Below are positions 47,481-56,112 of a stretch of 64,000 bases of DNA, in pieces. Numbering within the stretch: the first letter of the stretch is position 1; every line of letters starts with the position of its first letter. The DNA comes from Brachyspira pilosicoli (GTDB lineage Bacteria; Spirochaetota; Brachyspiria; Brachyspirales; Brachyspiraceae): positions 124,001 through 188,000 of the forward strand of contig NZ_JAWLPU010000002.1 of assembly GCF_036997485.1 (NCBI RefSeq). Direction: 5' to 3'. The notes under the pieces were generated by a model, which was not told the origin of the DNA, did no database searches, and was given only the letters and a program-made list of their open reading frames with translations. The position numbers and the translations under genes were made by a program.

Positions 47481-48122
47481 ATGATTAATATTGTTTATGA
47501 AGATGAATATTTTTTAATAATTAATAAAGAATCTGGCATAGAAGTAAATGATTCTATAATAAACATAATAAAAAAAGATTATCCAAATATAAAAGAACTT
47601 TTTTTGGTGCATAGATTAGATAAATACACATCTGGAATACTTATACTTGCCAAAGATAATAATATAAAAACATATTTTGAAGATGCATTCAAAAATAGAG
47701 AAATTAATAAAGTATATCATGCTATAGTTGAAGGCATACCAAAAAATATGAAAGGCACTATAGATATACAAATAGCAAAAGACACAAATAATCCAAATAA
47801 AAGAATAGCAGTAAAGAAAGGCGGAGAGACAGCTATAACATATTATAAAATATTAAAAAAGTTTAAACTACATTCTCTTTTAGAACTTAAACCAATTACA
47901 GGAAGAACTCATCAAATAAGAGTACATTTGTCTTATTTGGGGAATCCTATAATAGGCGATAAAATATATTCTAAAAATGCCAAACTTTATAATATAAAAA
48001 GCTTTGCCCTAATAGCTAAGGAAATACATTTCATACACCCAATAACTAAAAAAAATATAGATATAGAAATAAAATACAATAAAGAATTTTTAAATAGCCT
48101 AAAAATTTTATCTCATAAATAG
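47481..48122 (+). CDS. RluA-family pseudouridine synthase
   Basis: 213 residues from ATG 47481 (MINIVYEDEYFLIINKESG). The frame is open from ATG 47454, but that codon lies between the -35 and -10 boxes. The catalytic Asp is in LVHRLDKYTSGILILAKD; KVYHAIVEG, GGETAITYYKILKKF and ELKPITGRTHQIRVHLSYLG complete the RluA set. There is no N-terminal S4 domain, as in RluA or RluC-short types. It isomerises uridines in rRNA or tRNA; the site cannot be assigned. It abuts hom tail to tail with no base between the stops. Confidence 0.9.
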   Translation: MINIVYEDEYFLIINKESGIEVNDSIINIIKKDYPNIKELFLVHRLDKYTSGILILAKDNNIKTYFEDAFKNREINKVYHAIVEGIPKNMKGTIDIQIAKDTNNPNKRIAVKKGGETAITYYKILKKFKLHSLLELKPITGRTHQIRVHLSYLGNPIIGDKIYSKNAKLYNIKSFALIAKEIHFIHPITKKNIDIEIKYNKEFLNSLKILSHK

Positions 48123-49382
48123 TTAATGCTTTATCTTTGCTATAAATATATTTTCTATATCTTCAATAGTTTTTATAGTGTTAAGTATATTATTAATAGT
48201 AGTTTTTCTTAATACAAACATCATATTATTATCTTTACTTAGAGTTTTATCTACATTTATAGAATTATTATTAAAAGCATTAATAAAAGAATCAATTTCA
48301 TTTTTTAAAGATTTAAATCTTACATAAAAATCTTCTTCTTTATCTTTAAAATCTTTTATTATTAAATCATTATTATAATGAGTAAAACCTAAAATAGGAG
48401 AAAAAAGTTCATCACTAATAGCCATATTTTTAGCAACAAATATAATATCTGAAACTATAGCACTGCTTGTATTAGTTCCTCCTGCCCCTACCCCATAAAA
48501 TACATTGTCTCCAGCAATATCACTAATAATTTTAATAGCATTAAAACTATAGCTTGTTCTAGCTAAAAAGTTTCTGTCTTTTATAAAAGTAGGCATAACA
48601 TAAACATATAAATTATTGTTTTTATCTATACTGGCATCAGCAATAAGTTTTACAGTATATCCTAATCCCATAGCAAATATAATATCATCTAATAAAATAT
48701 TTCTTATACCTCTAATGTAAATATCTTTCATATTAATAATATTACAAAAAGCTATAGATGCTAAAATGCATATTTTGTGCGCTGTATCTATACCATCTAT
48801 ATCAAACGTAGGATCAGCTTCAGCATAACCTCTATCTTGTGCCTCTTTAAGAACCATGTTAAAATCTGTTTTTTGTTTAGTCATATTAGTAAGTATGTAA
48901 TTACAAGTACCATTTAATATACCTGATATTGATTCTATATTATCAGCAGTTAAACTCTCTTTCATAGCTCTTATTATAGGAATAGCTCCCGCAACAGAAG
49001 CTTCAAAAGCAATATCTGTTTTTCTGTCTTTTATTAATTCTTCAAGACTATTAGCCAATAATGCTTTATTTGCAGTAACAATAGGTTTATTAGATTTTAG
49101 TATTAACTCTTTTGCTGTAGTCATTCCGCCAAGAACTTCTACTATAATATCTATTTCATTGTCATTTAATATATCATTTAAATCTTCTGTTTTATTTTCT
49201 ATAGTATCAAGATATTCATCATGTTTTTCTTTTATATTTCTGCTAAATACTGTTTTTACTATTAATTTAAATCCGCTTCTTCTTTCTATGCTTTTATTAT
49301 TCGTTATAATAGTTTTTAAAGTAGCCCTTCCAACATTACCATAACCTGCTATTGCAATTTTTATTTCTTTACTTTCATTCAT
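48123..49382 (-). CDS. hom: homoserine dehydrogenase
   Basis: 419 residues. Reduces aspartate semialdehyde to homoserine for threonine and methionine synthesis. NAD(P) site IAIAGYGNVGRATLKTI, VTANKALLANSLEEL, the signature ISGILNGTCNYILTNMT, GYAEADPTFDIDGIDTAHKI with the catalytic Asp/Lys region, and GVGAGGTNTSSAIVSD are visible. A C-terminal ACT-like segment (about 335-419) suggests feedback control by threonine. It is monofunctional, with no fused aspartokinase, and stands apart from the dap genes that share its substrate. Confidence 0.95.
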   Translation of the reverse strand: MNESKEIKIAIAGYGNVGRATLKTIITNNKSIERRSGFKLIVKTVFSRNIKEKHDEYLDTIENKTEDLNDILNDNEIDIIVEVLGGMTTAKELILKSNKPIVTANKALLANSLEELIKDRKTDIAFEASVAGAIPIIRAMKESLTADNIESISGILNGTCNYILTNMTKQKTDFNMVLKEAQDRGYAEADPTFDIDGIDTAHKICILASIAFCNIINMKDIYIRGIRNILLDDIIFAMGLGYTVKLIADASIDKNNNLYVYVMPTFIKDRNFLARTSYSFNAIKIISDIAGDNVFYGVGAGGTNTSSAIVSDIIFVAKNMAISDELFSPILGFTHYNNDLIIKDFKDKEEDFYVRFKSLKNEIDSFINAFNNNSINVDKTLSKDNNMMFVLRKTTINNILNTIKTIEDIENIFIAKIKH

Positions 49383-49524
49383 ATCTATCTCACTTTATTA
49401 AATATAATAGAAATTTATTTGTTAACTTTTAAGTATATAGGACTATATAAAAAAAATCAAGTTACTATATATAGTTTTTTATATTGGAAAGTTATATATT
49501 TATAAGTAATTAAATATTTATAAG

Positions 49525-51375
49525 TTAATTAAAAAATTTATTTATTATTTCTTTTAAGCTTTCTTTATCCAATTTATAAATATTAAGTAATTCATCTCTA
49601 TTAGCAGTTTCAAAAAACTTATTTGGAAGAGCATGTATTTTTGTTTTTTTATTATATATTTCGTTGTCAGAAAGAATATTCAATATGGCAGAACCAACTC
49701 CCCCCCTTTTTACACTTTCTTCAATTATTAAAATATTGTCTGATTTTTTTGCAGCATCAATTATAGTTTTTTCATCTAAAGGATTTAATGTGCATAAGTT
49801 AATAATAGTAGTATCCAAATTAATTTCATTTACAGCATCAACAATATCAATCAAAGTTTGTCCATAACTTATAATGCAATTTTTTTTACCTTCTCTAATA
49901 ATATGAGCCTTACCAATTTCAAAGTTATCAGGTATTATATTTTTATCGCATTCTCTTACAGAAGACTTATTATATCTTATCACTGTAGGACCATTATATT
50001 TATAAGAAGCTATAAACATATCTTTAAAATCTTTTTCAGCTACAGGAGCCATTATTACTATGTTTGGAATAATGCTTAAGAATGAAATATCATATACACC
50101 CTGATGAGTATCTCCGTCTTCTGGCACTAAACCAGCCCTATCAATCATAAACTTAACATTAGCATTCATTATGCCAACATCATGTATAACTTGGTCATAA
50201 GCCCTTTGCAAAAATGTTGAATACAAATAAACATAAGGTATAAGTCCGCTCTCTGCAAGACCTACAGCAAATGTAACGGAATGCTGCTCTGCTATACCTA
50301 CATCAAAATATCTGTCTTTAAAAAGTTTAGCATATTCACTAAGCCCTGTTCCAGATTCCATTGCAGCAGTTATTGCAATTATCCTTTTATCTTCTTTTGC
50401 AGCATCTACTATGCATTCGCCTGCAAGATTAGAAAAAGTTTTTGATGACTTCTTTTTTAATTCTCCTGTTTCTATATCAAAAGGAGCAATACCATGAAAC
50501 TTTGTAGGGTTTTCTTCTGCTATAGTATATCCCTTGCCTTTTATAGTATTTACCTGAACAATTCTAAGACCATGTATAGATTTCACTTTTTCAAATGTTT
50601 CAATAAGCTCTTCATAATTATGTCCATCTACAGGACCAAAATATTTAAATCCAAGTCCGCTAAATGCTATACCGGGTGCAACAAAACTTCTTATAGCACC
50701 CTTACCTCTATCTATAAACTCGTTTGCAATATCCCCAAATGGAAGTGTGGAAACTAAATTTTTTAATTTGTATGATGCATCTTGAATAATACTATCGTTT
50801 AAAGTTGTATTTAAAAACTTTGAAATAGCACCTATGTTTTTACCAATAGACATTTCATTATTGTTTAATATTATTATCATATCTTTATCAGTATGTGCTA
50901 TATTATTCATAGCTTCTAATGCCATTCCTCCTGTCATAGCACCATCACCTATAATAGCTATAACCTCTCCGCTATAGCCTAATATTTTTTTGGCACTTGC
51001 TATTCCATAAGAAAATGAAAGCGAAGTTGAAGAATGCCCTGTTTCTTCTATATCATGTTCAGACTCTTCTCTTTTTGGAAAGCCTGATAAACCTTTATAT
51101 TTTCTTAAAGTATTAAATCTATTCTTTCTTCCTGTGAGGATTTTATGCGTATAAGCCTGATGCCCAACATCAAAAATAAAAGCATCTCTTGGAGAATTAA
51201 ACAAATAATGCAAAACTATAGTTAAATCAACTACACCCAAATTACTTCCTAAATGTCCGCCTGTCTCTGATACACTTTTTATTAAAAACTCTCTTATCTC
51301 TGAAGCTAAAATTGGAAGCTCTTCTACACTAAGTTTTTTTAAATCATCTATAGAGTTAATGTTTTCTAAATACAT
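49525..51375 (-). CDS. dxs: 1-deoxy-D-xylulose-5-phosphate synthase
   Basis: 616 residues from ATG 51375 (AGAGGC upstream). An in-frame TTG at 51435 is the -35 box of the promoter and is rejected as start. Thiamine-diphosphate motif IIGDGAMTGGMALEAMNN, the HQAYTHKILTGR histidine, LNNNEMSI, the transketolase-like DRAGLVPEDGDTHQGVYDIS and the C-terminal domain (LCTLNPLDEKTI) are present. It condenses pyruvate and glyceraldehyde-3-phosphate, the entry to the MEP isoprenoid pathway that would supply polyprenyl phosphates for the wall and glycosyltransferase genes seen here. Confidence 0.95.
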   Translation of the reverse strand: MYLENINSIDDLKKLSVEELPILASEIREFLIKSVSETGGHLGSNLGVVDLTIVLHYLFNSPRDAFIFDVGHQAYTHKILTGRKNRFNTLRKYKGLSGFPKREESEHDIEETGHSSTSLSFSYGIASAKKILGYSGEVIAIIGDGAMTGGMALEAMNNIAHTDKDMIIILNNNEMSIGKNIGAISKFLNTTLNDSIIQDASYKLKNLVSTLPFGDIANEFIDRGKGAIRSFVAPGIAFSGLGFKYFGPVDGHNYEELIETFEKVKSIHGLRIVQVNTIKGKGYTIAEENPTKFHGIAPFDIETGELKKKSSKTFSNLAGECIVDAAKEDKRIIAITAAMESGTGLSEYAKLFKDRYFDVGIAEQHSVTFAVGLAESGLIPYVYLYSTFLQRAYDQVIHDVGIMNANVKFMIDRAGLVPEDGDTHQGVYDISFLSIIPNIVIMAPVAEKDFKDMFIASYKYNGPTVIRYNKSSVRECDKNIIPDNFEIGKAHIIREGKKNCIISYGQTLIDIVDAVNEINLDTTIINLCTLNPLDEKTIIDAAKKSDNILIIEESVKRGGVGSAILNILSDNEIYNKKTKIHALPNKFFETANRDELLNIYKLDKESLKEIINKFFN

Positions 51376-51406
51376 ACAGCCTCTTATAAAAAATACTATT
51401 AATATT

Positions 51407-51435
51407 ATAATACCGAAATTTTTTAAGTTTGTCAA
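51407..51435 (-). promoter_or_regulatory. sigma-70-type promoter for dxs
   Basis: On the minus strand: TTGACA, 17-base spacer, TATTAT, about 32 bases before ATG 51375. The sequence around the -35 box (AAGTTTGTCAATTTTTAT on plus) recurs at 62359-62376 next to another repeat copy. Confidence 0.7.
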
Positions 51436-51464
51436 TTTTTATAGTTTTGTTTTTATTATTTTCG

Positions 51465-51572
51465 GGGACTAGCCCTACCACTTCTTTTACGACCAAAGGG
51501 AGTCCTTTAGGACGACCGTAGGAAGTGCCTTCGGTATTGGTATAAAAGAAGCAAAAGAACTGCATTTTAATA
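51465..51572 (-). repeat. interspersed hairpin element, family B, copy B2 with loop cassette
   Basis: On the minus strand: ATGCAGTTCTTTTG, CTTCTTTTATACCAAT, a 47-base GC-richer insert holding the 18-bp cassette (51513-51530), then GTAAAAGAAGTGGTAGGGC. The arms CTTCTTTTAT/GTAAAAGAAG stay complementary (one wobble) around the insert. The insert itself folds into smaller hairpins. Forms a pair with copy A4 at 51641. Confidence 0.75.
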
Positions 51573-51640
51573 CAATTTTATAGTACTACACTATATTTAA
51601 TATATATATTACCAACATATAAATCTAAAATAATTGCATT

Positions 51641-51735
51641 TTTTGCAACTTTGACGAAGTTCGCAGAGCGACCGAAGGAAGTGCCTGTGGTGCGAAGGCT
51701 GGAAAAAGTTGAATAAAACAAAAACTTATATGACA
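51641..51735 (-). repeat. interspersed hairpin element, family A, copy A4 with loop cassette
   Basis: On the minus strand: TTTTGTTTTATTCAACTTTT, TCCAGCC, a GC-richer insert with the 18-bp cassette (51669-51686), then CAAAGTTGCAAAAAATGCAA. The outer arms CAACTTT/AAAGTTG are retained. This shows a family A hairpin carrying the same cassette as family B. Confidence 0.75.
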
Positions 51736-51790
51736 CAATATAGCTGTTTAGATATATTTATTATATGAGTATTACATTTTTTTCAACAAA

Positions 51791-52696
51791 TTATCTAATG
51801 CTAAAAGGATTAAGTAAATAGCCATTTCTAATATAATTAATAGGTGTTAATATTATATAAAAAATTAGCATATTAAACATAGATATTATAAAAGAAAATA
51901 TTAATAAAAGTGTATAAGCATCAATACAATTATTTATAAATATTAAAACGTTTTTTGGTATACCTATATTAAACAATATTTTAATGAGTATCAAAAAAGT
52001 GTTTATAATGAGAATACAAGCAAATAACACAATAACTCCTTTCCATGCATGCGATATATCTGCAGGGCTTAATTCCATATGAGAAGCTATTGATATTGAA
52101 AGATAAAGAAATATCCAAAAACTTAATTGCTTTAATGAAGAATTAACTATAATATTATTTATTATATTTTTTGATATATAATAAATTGAATTAAATATAT
52201 TAAAAAACTCATTATAAGCAAAAGAAAAAACGCCGTATTTATTGCTATAATTTATCTTTGGTATATTAAAAATATTTTCTTTAAGCTCCGGCTGTAAAAC
52301 TATAAAAAGCAAATAAACAATAAAACTTCCAACTATAATTGGTGCTATGCCTATAAAAAAATTCCCAAGCTGCTGATACCAACTGCGAGAATCATAGCTA
52401 TGAAGAACATAGCCTATTGTGTCAGATTTGGTATTAAAAAGTTTTATATCATCAATTCTATGCCTAAATATAATGCAAAATAAGGCATGAGAGATTTCAT
52501 GTATTGGCGTTCCTATCCAGCCTGTTATATATAATTCTGCCTTGCTTCCTAAAGTCTTTGCAAATAATCTTCTTGTTGTATAAGAAATAAAATAAAGCAA
52601 AAATCCAAATATTATAACATTGCCGAATAATCTAATTAAATCTATTACAGTCTTTGAAACTATTATAAACAAAAAATAAAATACATCTTTAATCAT
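51791..52696 (-). CDS. M50-like membrane protein with HExxH motif
   Basis: 301 residues with five or six membrane segments. An HEISH motif (His66, Glu67, His70) lies in GTPIHEISHALFCIIFRHRI within or next to a membrane helix, as in site-2-protease-like M50 enzymes, and a later ELSPADISHAWKG offers an Asp that could be the third metal ligand. Between them are GIAPIIVGSFIVYLLF and several hydrophobic helices. A role in intramembrane proteolysis is plausible, but some related M50-like families may not be proteases. The gene stands alone after a repeat cluster. Confidence 0.7.
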   Translation of the reverse strand: MIKDVFYFLFIIVSKTVIDLIRLFGNVIIFGFLLYFISYTTRRLFAKTLGSKAELYITGWIGTPIHEISHALFCIIFRHRIDDIKLFNTKSDTIGYVLHSYDSRSWYQQLGNFFIGIAPIIVGSFIVYLLFIVLQPELKENIFNIPKINYSNKYGVFSFAYNEFFNIFNSIYYISKNIINNIIVNSSLKQLSFWIFLYLSISIASHMELSPADISHAWKGVIVLFACILIINTFLILIKILFNIGIPKNVLIFINNCIDAYTLLLIFSFIISMFNMLIFYIILTPINYIRNGYLLNPFSIR

Positions 52697-52782
52697 TGTG
52701 TTAGTTTATATCGGAAATAATAATGTTTATAGTGAAAGAAAATTAAATATATAAAAAAACATAAAAAAATTAATTATTTTGT

Positions 52783-52810
52783 TTGACTTTTATGTTTTTT
52801 TGAATATAAT
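52783..52810 (+). promoter_or_regulatory. promoter upstream of the small ORF and dap operon
   Basis: TTGACT, 16-base spacer, TATAAT, about 27 bases to the AAGGAG and ATG of the small ORF at 52844. Confidence 0.65.
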
Positions 52811-52843
52811 AACTACATATAGAAATATTAAAAGGAGTGAAAA

Positions 52844-52936
52844 ATGTACTTATCGTATAACACCTGTCAAATTAATTTAACTTCAAATATTCATTTTCAA
52901 CTTTCTAAATTCTATAAGTCTTTCAAACGTAAGTAA
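52844..52936 (+). CDS. 30-residue small ORF, possible leader peptide
   Basis: A canonical promoter, AAGGAG at the right distance, ATG and 30 codons ending in TAA. The peptide begins MYLSYNTCQINLTSN and ends FQLSKFYKSFKRK. Four lysines and an arginine fall in the last nine residues, just ahead of a lysine/DAP biosynthesis operon that starts 129 bases on. This could be an attenuator leader or an independent small protein. In the 3' part, AATACTATA (53002-53010) can pair with TATAGTATT (53041-53049) next to the amidohydrolase ribosome site, but AT-rich DNA yields such pairs by chance. Confidence 0.5.
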   Translation: MYLSYNTCQINLTSNIHFQLSKFYKSFKRK

Positions 52937-53065
52937 TTCTAAATATTAATCTTAATTAAAAACAATAAAAAATTATAAAATATTATTAAAAAAATTAACT
53001 TAATACTATATTTAAAAGTTAACATATTATATTATTAATTTATAGTATTACAAGGTTATAAGTGT

Positions 53066-54259
53066 ATGCAAAAAAATAAATATTTAATATTAGATGATAA
53101 ACTTAATTCTATCGAGAAATATTTAATAGATTTAAGGCGAGATTTGCACAAACACCCTGAATTAGGCTTTGAAGAGTTTTACACATCTAAAAAGATTTCT
53201 TCTATACTAAAAAGTTTAAATATAAAACATAAAGTAAAAGTGGCAGAAACAGGAATAGTAGCAGATATAGAAGGAGAAGATAAAAGTTTTACAGTGGCAT
53301 TTAGGGCTGATATGGATGCTTTACCTATGGAAGACTTAAAAAAATGCGAATACTCTTCAATAAATAAAGGTAAATGTCATTCTTGCGGACATGATGTTCA
53401 TACTACAATATTAACAGGAATTGCAAAATATTTTTCTGAAATAAAGCCGCCATGCAATATAAGGCTAATATATCAGCCTGCAGAAGAGACTACAGGCGGT
53501 GCTTTACCAATGATTAAAAAGAATGCATTAAAAAATGTTAATGTAATATATGGTCTTCATGTTAATCCAGAATTAAAAGTTGGAAGCATTGGTGTAAAAT
53601 ATGGAGCAATGTATGCTAGTTCAAATATGTTTGATGTAAAAGTGTATGGAAAATCTGCACATGGGGCAAAATCATACAATGGAATAGACAGCATATTAAT
53701 AGCTAGTCATATACTAACTCAAATGCATAGTTATACTTCATCATTTACAGATGGAAGTATGAGGCTTCATGTTGGGTTGATAAATGGAGGAAGTGCGAGA
53801 AATATTGTTGCTGATTCTGTAAAAATGGAAGGCATTATAAGAATGCTTTGCGATGATAAAAAAAGAAAAGAGAGACTAACTGCAATAGAAAAAATTGTTA
53901 AAAACACTGCATATAGTTTTAATGCTAAAGCAGAGTTTATAAATATGCCTTCGTATCCTGCTTTGATTAATCATAGCAATGCTGTAGATATAGTAAGAGA
54001 ATCTGCTAATAATATTAAATTAAATATTGTAGAAGAAAATGCTAATATGACAACAGAAGATTTTAGCTATTATCTTCAAAACATAAGCGGTGCTTTTTTT
54101 AGCTTGGGAGTTGCAAACAAAAAAATAAACTACCCTATTCATAATAGTATGTTTGATATAGATGAAAGTGCTATTAATATAGGAGTAAAAATGCAGATAG
54201 CTAATGTTTATGAAAGTTATTTAAAAAAAGATTTATTTAAAAAAATAAAAAACAACTAA
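53066..54259 (+). CDS. M20-family amidohydrolase (possible N-acetyl-diaminopimelate deacetylase)
   Basis: 397 residues. Metal and catalytic blocks of the M20D amidohydrolases: LRRDLHKHPELGFEEFYTS, FRADMDALPMED, the cysteine-histidine CHSCGHDVHTTILTG, QPAEETTGGALPMI and the terminal NYPIHNSMFDID. The family deacylates N-acyl amino acids, hippurate or N-acetyl-DAP. Position immediately ahead of dapA and dapB (24 bases to dapA) suggests N-acetyl-DAP deacetylase in the acetylase branch of lysine synthesis. That assignment is inference from context. Confidence 0.85.
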   Translation: MQKNKYLILDDKLNSIEKYLIDLRRDLHKHPELGFEEFYTSKKISSILKSLNIKHKVKVAETGIVADIEGEDKSFTVAFRADMDALPMEDLKKCEYSSINKGKCHSCGHDVHTTILTGIAKYFSEIKPPCNIRLIYQPAEETTGGALPMIKKNALKNVNVIYGLHVNPELKVGSIGVKYGAMYASSNMFDVKVYGKSAHGAKSYNGIDSILIASHILTQMHSYTSSFTDGSMRLHVGLINGGSARNIVADSVKMEGIIRMLCDDKKRKERLTAIEKIVKNTAYSFNAKAEFINMPSYPALINHSNAVDIVRESANNIKLNIVEENANMTTEDFSYYLQNISGAFFSLGVANKKINYPIHNSMFDIDESAINIGVKMQIANVYESYLKKDLFKKIKNN

Positions 54260-54283
54260 TAAATAAAAAAAAGGAGAAAAATT

Positions 54284-55165
54284 ATGTCATTATTCGAAGG
54301 AGCTGGTGTAGCTTTAATAACACCATTTACAAAAGACGGAGAGATTAATTATAAAAAACTTGCTGAACTTATAGAATATCAAATAGCAAATAAAACAGAT
54401 GCCATAATAGCAGCAGGAACAACAGCAGAAAGTGCTACACTTACAAGGGAAGAGAGAATAGAAGTAATAAAATTCTGTATAGAAGTTACAAATAAAAGAA
54501 CAATGCTTATAGCAGGTACAGGAACTAATGTCACCAAAACAGCAGTGGAACTTACACAAAAATCATGCGAATATGGTGCAGATGCTATAATGGCAGTAAC
54601 TCCATATTATAACAAAGGTAATGAAAGCGGACTTATTGACTACTACACACAAATAGCAAATGCATCAAAAGCACCTGTTATAATGTATAATGTACCTTCA
54701 AGAACAGGTGTAAAACTTCCGCTTAATGTTATTAAAAAATTATCTGAAATATCAAATATAGTAGCAATTAAAGAAGCAAGCGGAGATATGAGCTATACTG
54801 CCGATATTGCAAACATTGCTCCGAAATTAGACTTATATTCTGGAAATGATGATATGGTTACTCCTATACTTGCTTTGGGAGGTAAAGGAGTTATATCTGT
54901 TACAAGCAATATTATACCTAAAGAAAATCATGATATGGTAATGAACTTCCTTAATGGTAAAGTAGAAGAATCTATAAAAGCACAAGTACATTATATAGAT
55001 TTAGTGAGAGCTATGTTTATAGAGGTTAATCCAGTGCCTATAAAAGAAGCTATGAATATAATGGGCTTTGATGTTGGACCTTGCCGTTCACCTCTTGGAC
55101 CTTTAAGTGAAAAAAATAGAGAGTATGTAGCTCAAATAATAAATAAATATGGGATTAAAAAATGA
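54284..55165 (+). CDS. dapA: 4-hydroxy-tetrahydrodipicolinate synthase
   Basis: 293 residues. Condenses pyruvate with aspartate semialdehyde. GAGVALITPFTKDGEINYKK, the GTTAESATLTREER motif, PYYNKGNESGLIDYY with the catalytic Tyr, MYNVPSRTGVKLP with the second Tyr, and the Schiff-base Lys in VAIKEASGDMSY are present, with SGNDDMVTPILALGGKGVIS. AAAGGAG precedes the ATG. The stop overlaps the dapB start (ATGA). Confidence 0.96.
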   Translation: MSLFEGAGVALITPFTKDGEINYKKLAELIEYQIANKTDAIIAAGTTAESATLTREERIEVIKFCIEVTNKRTMLIAGTGTNVTKTAVELTQKSCEYGADAIMAVTPYYNKGNESGLIDYYTQIANASKAPVIMYNVPSRTGVKLPLNVIKKLSEISNIVAIKEASGDMSYTADIANIAPKLDLYSGNDDMVTPILALGGKGVISVTSNIIPKENHDMVMNFLNGKVEESIKAQVHYIDLVRAMFIEVNPVPIKEAMNIMGFDVGPCRSPLGPLSEKNREYVAQIINKYGIKK

Positions 55166-55869
55166 ATACAACTAAAATAATAATACATGGTATTGGAACA
55201 ATGGGAACTATATTAAAAGATATAGTTGAAAAAGATGATAGTTTAGAGTTAGCTGGTTTTGCTGATAATCTTACTAATGAAAAAGGTGATGTAATAGTAG
55301 ACTTTTCTCATTTTTCATTAATTGAAGATATGCTTAATTATGGAGTAAAAAATAATATACCTATTGTAATATGTACTACAGGTTATGATGATAAAATATT
55401 AGAAAAAATAAATGAAGCATCAAAAAAGATTCCTATAGTGCTTGCTTCAAATACTTCAATAGGTGTAACACTTATGAATGAGATAGTTTCAAAAGTTGCA
55501 AGTGTATTGAATGATTTTGATATAGAGATAGTAGAAACTCATCATAATAAAAAGATAGATTCTCCAAGCGGTACAGCTAAAACTTTATATAACACTATTA
55601 ATAACACTTTGAATAATGAAATGCATTTAGTTAATGGCAGAAGCGGTACGCACAAAAGAGAAAAAAAAGAAATAGGAATGCATTCATTGAGAGGCGGAAG
55701 CGTGGTTGGAGAGCATAGTGTTATATTTTATGGAGATGATGAGGCGATTGAGATTACTCATAAGGCTATGTCAAAAAAGATATTTGCTCATGGCTCTATT
55801 AAGGCTGCTAAATTCCTCGTTGGTAATAAATCTCCAAAACTCTACAACATGAAAGAAGTATTATCTTAA
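55162..55869 (+). CDS. dapB: 4-hydroxy-tetrahydrodipicolinate reductase
   Basis: 235 residues, shorter than the about 270 typical because the region between the first strand and the VDFSHFS motif is compact. N-terminal dinucleotide loop IIHGIGTMG, VIVDFS, VICTTGY, ASNTSIGVTLM, catalytic ETHHNKKIDSPSGTA and IGMHSLRGGSVVGEHSVIF identify it. It reduces the dapA product with NAD(P)H. The four-base overlap with dapA indicates coupling. A strong terminator follows. Confidence 0.95.
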   Translation: MNTTKIIIHGIGTMGTILKDIVEKDDSLELAGFADNLTNEKGDVIVDFSHFSLIEDMLNYGVKNNIPIVICTTGYDDKILEKINEASKKIPIVLASNTSIGVTLMNEIVSKVASVLNDFDIEIVETHHNKKIDSPSGTAKTLYNTINNTLNNEMHLVNGRSGTHKREKKEIGMHSLRGGSVVGEHSVIFYGDDEAIEITHKAMSKKIFAHGSIKAAKFLVGNKSPKLYNMKEVLS

Positions 55870-55880
55870 TTTTTAATAAT

Positions 55881-55928
55881 AAAGTTATGAGCATTATGAT
55901 AAAACTTATATTATGCTCATAACTTTTT
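55881..55928 (+). terminator. intrinsic terminator after dapB
   Basis: AAAGTTATGAGCAT pairs perfectly with ATGCTCATAACTTT, followed by TT. The 14-bp stem makes it one of the strongest terminators in the window. Confidence 0.88.
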
Positions 55929-55977
55929 AATATAAAAATTAATAATAAAAAATAATTAAAAATTGATTAATTTTTCC

Positions 55978-56005
55978 TTGACAAAATATAAAAATAAATT
56001 ATAAT
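55978..56005 (+). promoter_or_regulatory. sigma-70-type promoter for the amidinotransferase leader
   Basis: TTGACA, 16-base spacer, TATAAT. It predicts transcription from about 56012 and an untranslated leader of about 228 bases before the amidinotransferase ATG. Confidence 0.75.
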
Positions 56006-56055
56006 TCTCCTTAAAGAAATAAAAATAATATTTCTTCCTGTATTAGGATTACAAA

Positions 56056-56112
56056 ATGAAAAACAAATTAATCAATCTTTTTTCTTATTCATCTATCCTC
56101 TTCTTGAGGTGA
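56056..56112 (+). CDS. 18-residue small ORF in the amidinotransferase leader
   Basis: ATG with AGGA upstream, 18 codons (MKNKLINLFSYSSILFLR) and TGA. The last codons (ATC CTC TTC TTG AGG) are unlike the A/T-ending codons used elsewhere. GAGGTGATCC at 56106-56115, spanning its stop, is an exact 10-base complement of the conserved 16S rRNA 3' end (GGATCACCTC), yet no start codon follows it. Could be a regulatory leader peptide with a pausing site; translation is unproven. Confidence 0.4.
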   Translation: MKNKLINLFSYSSILFLR

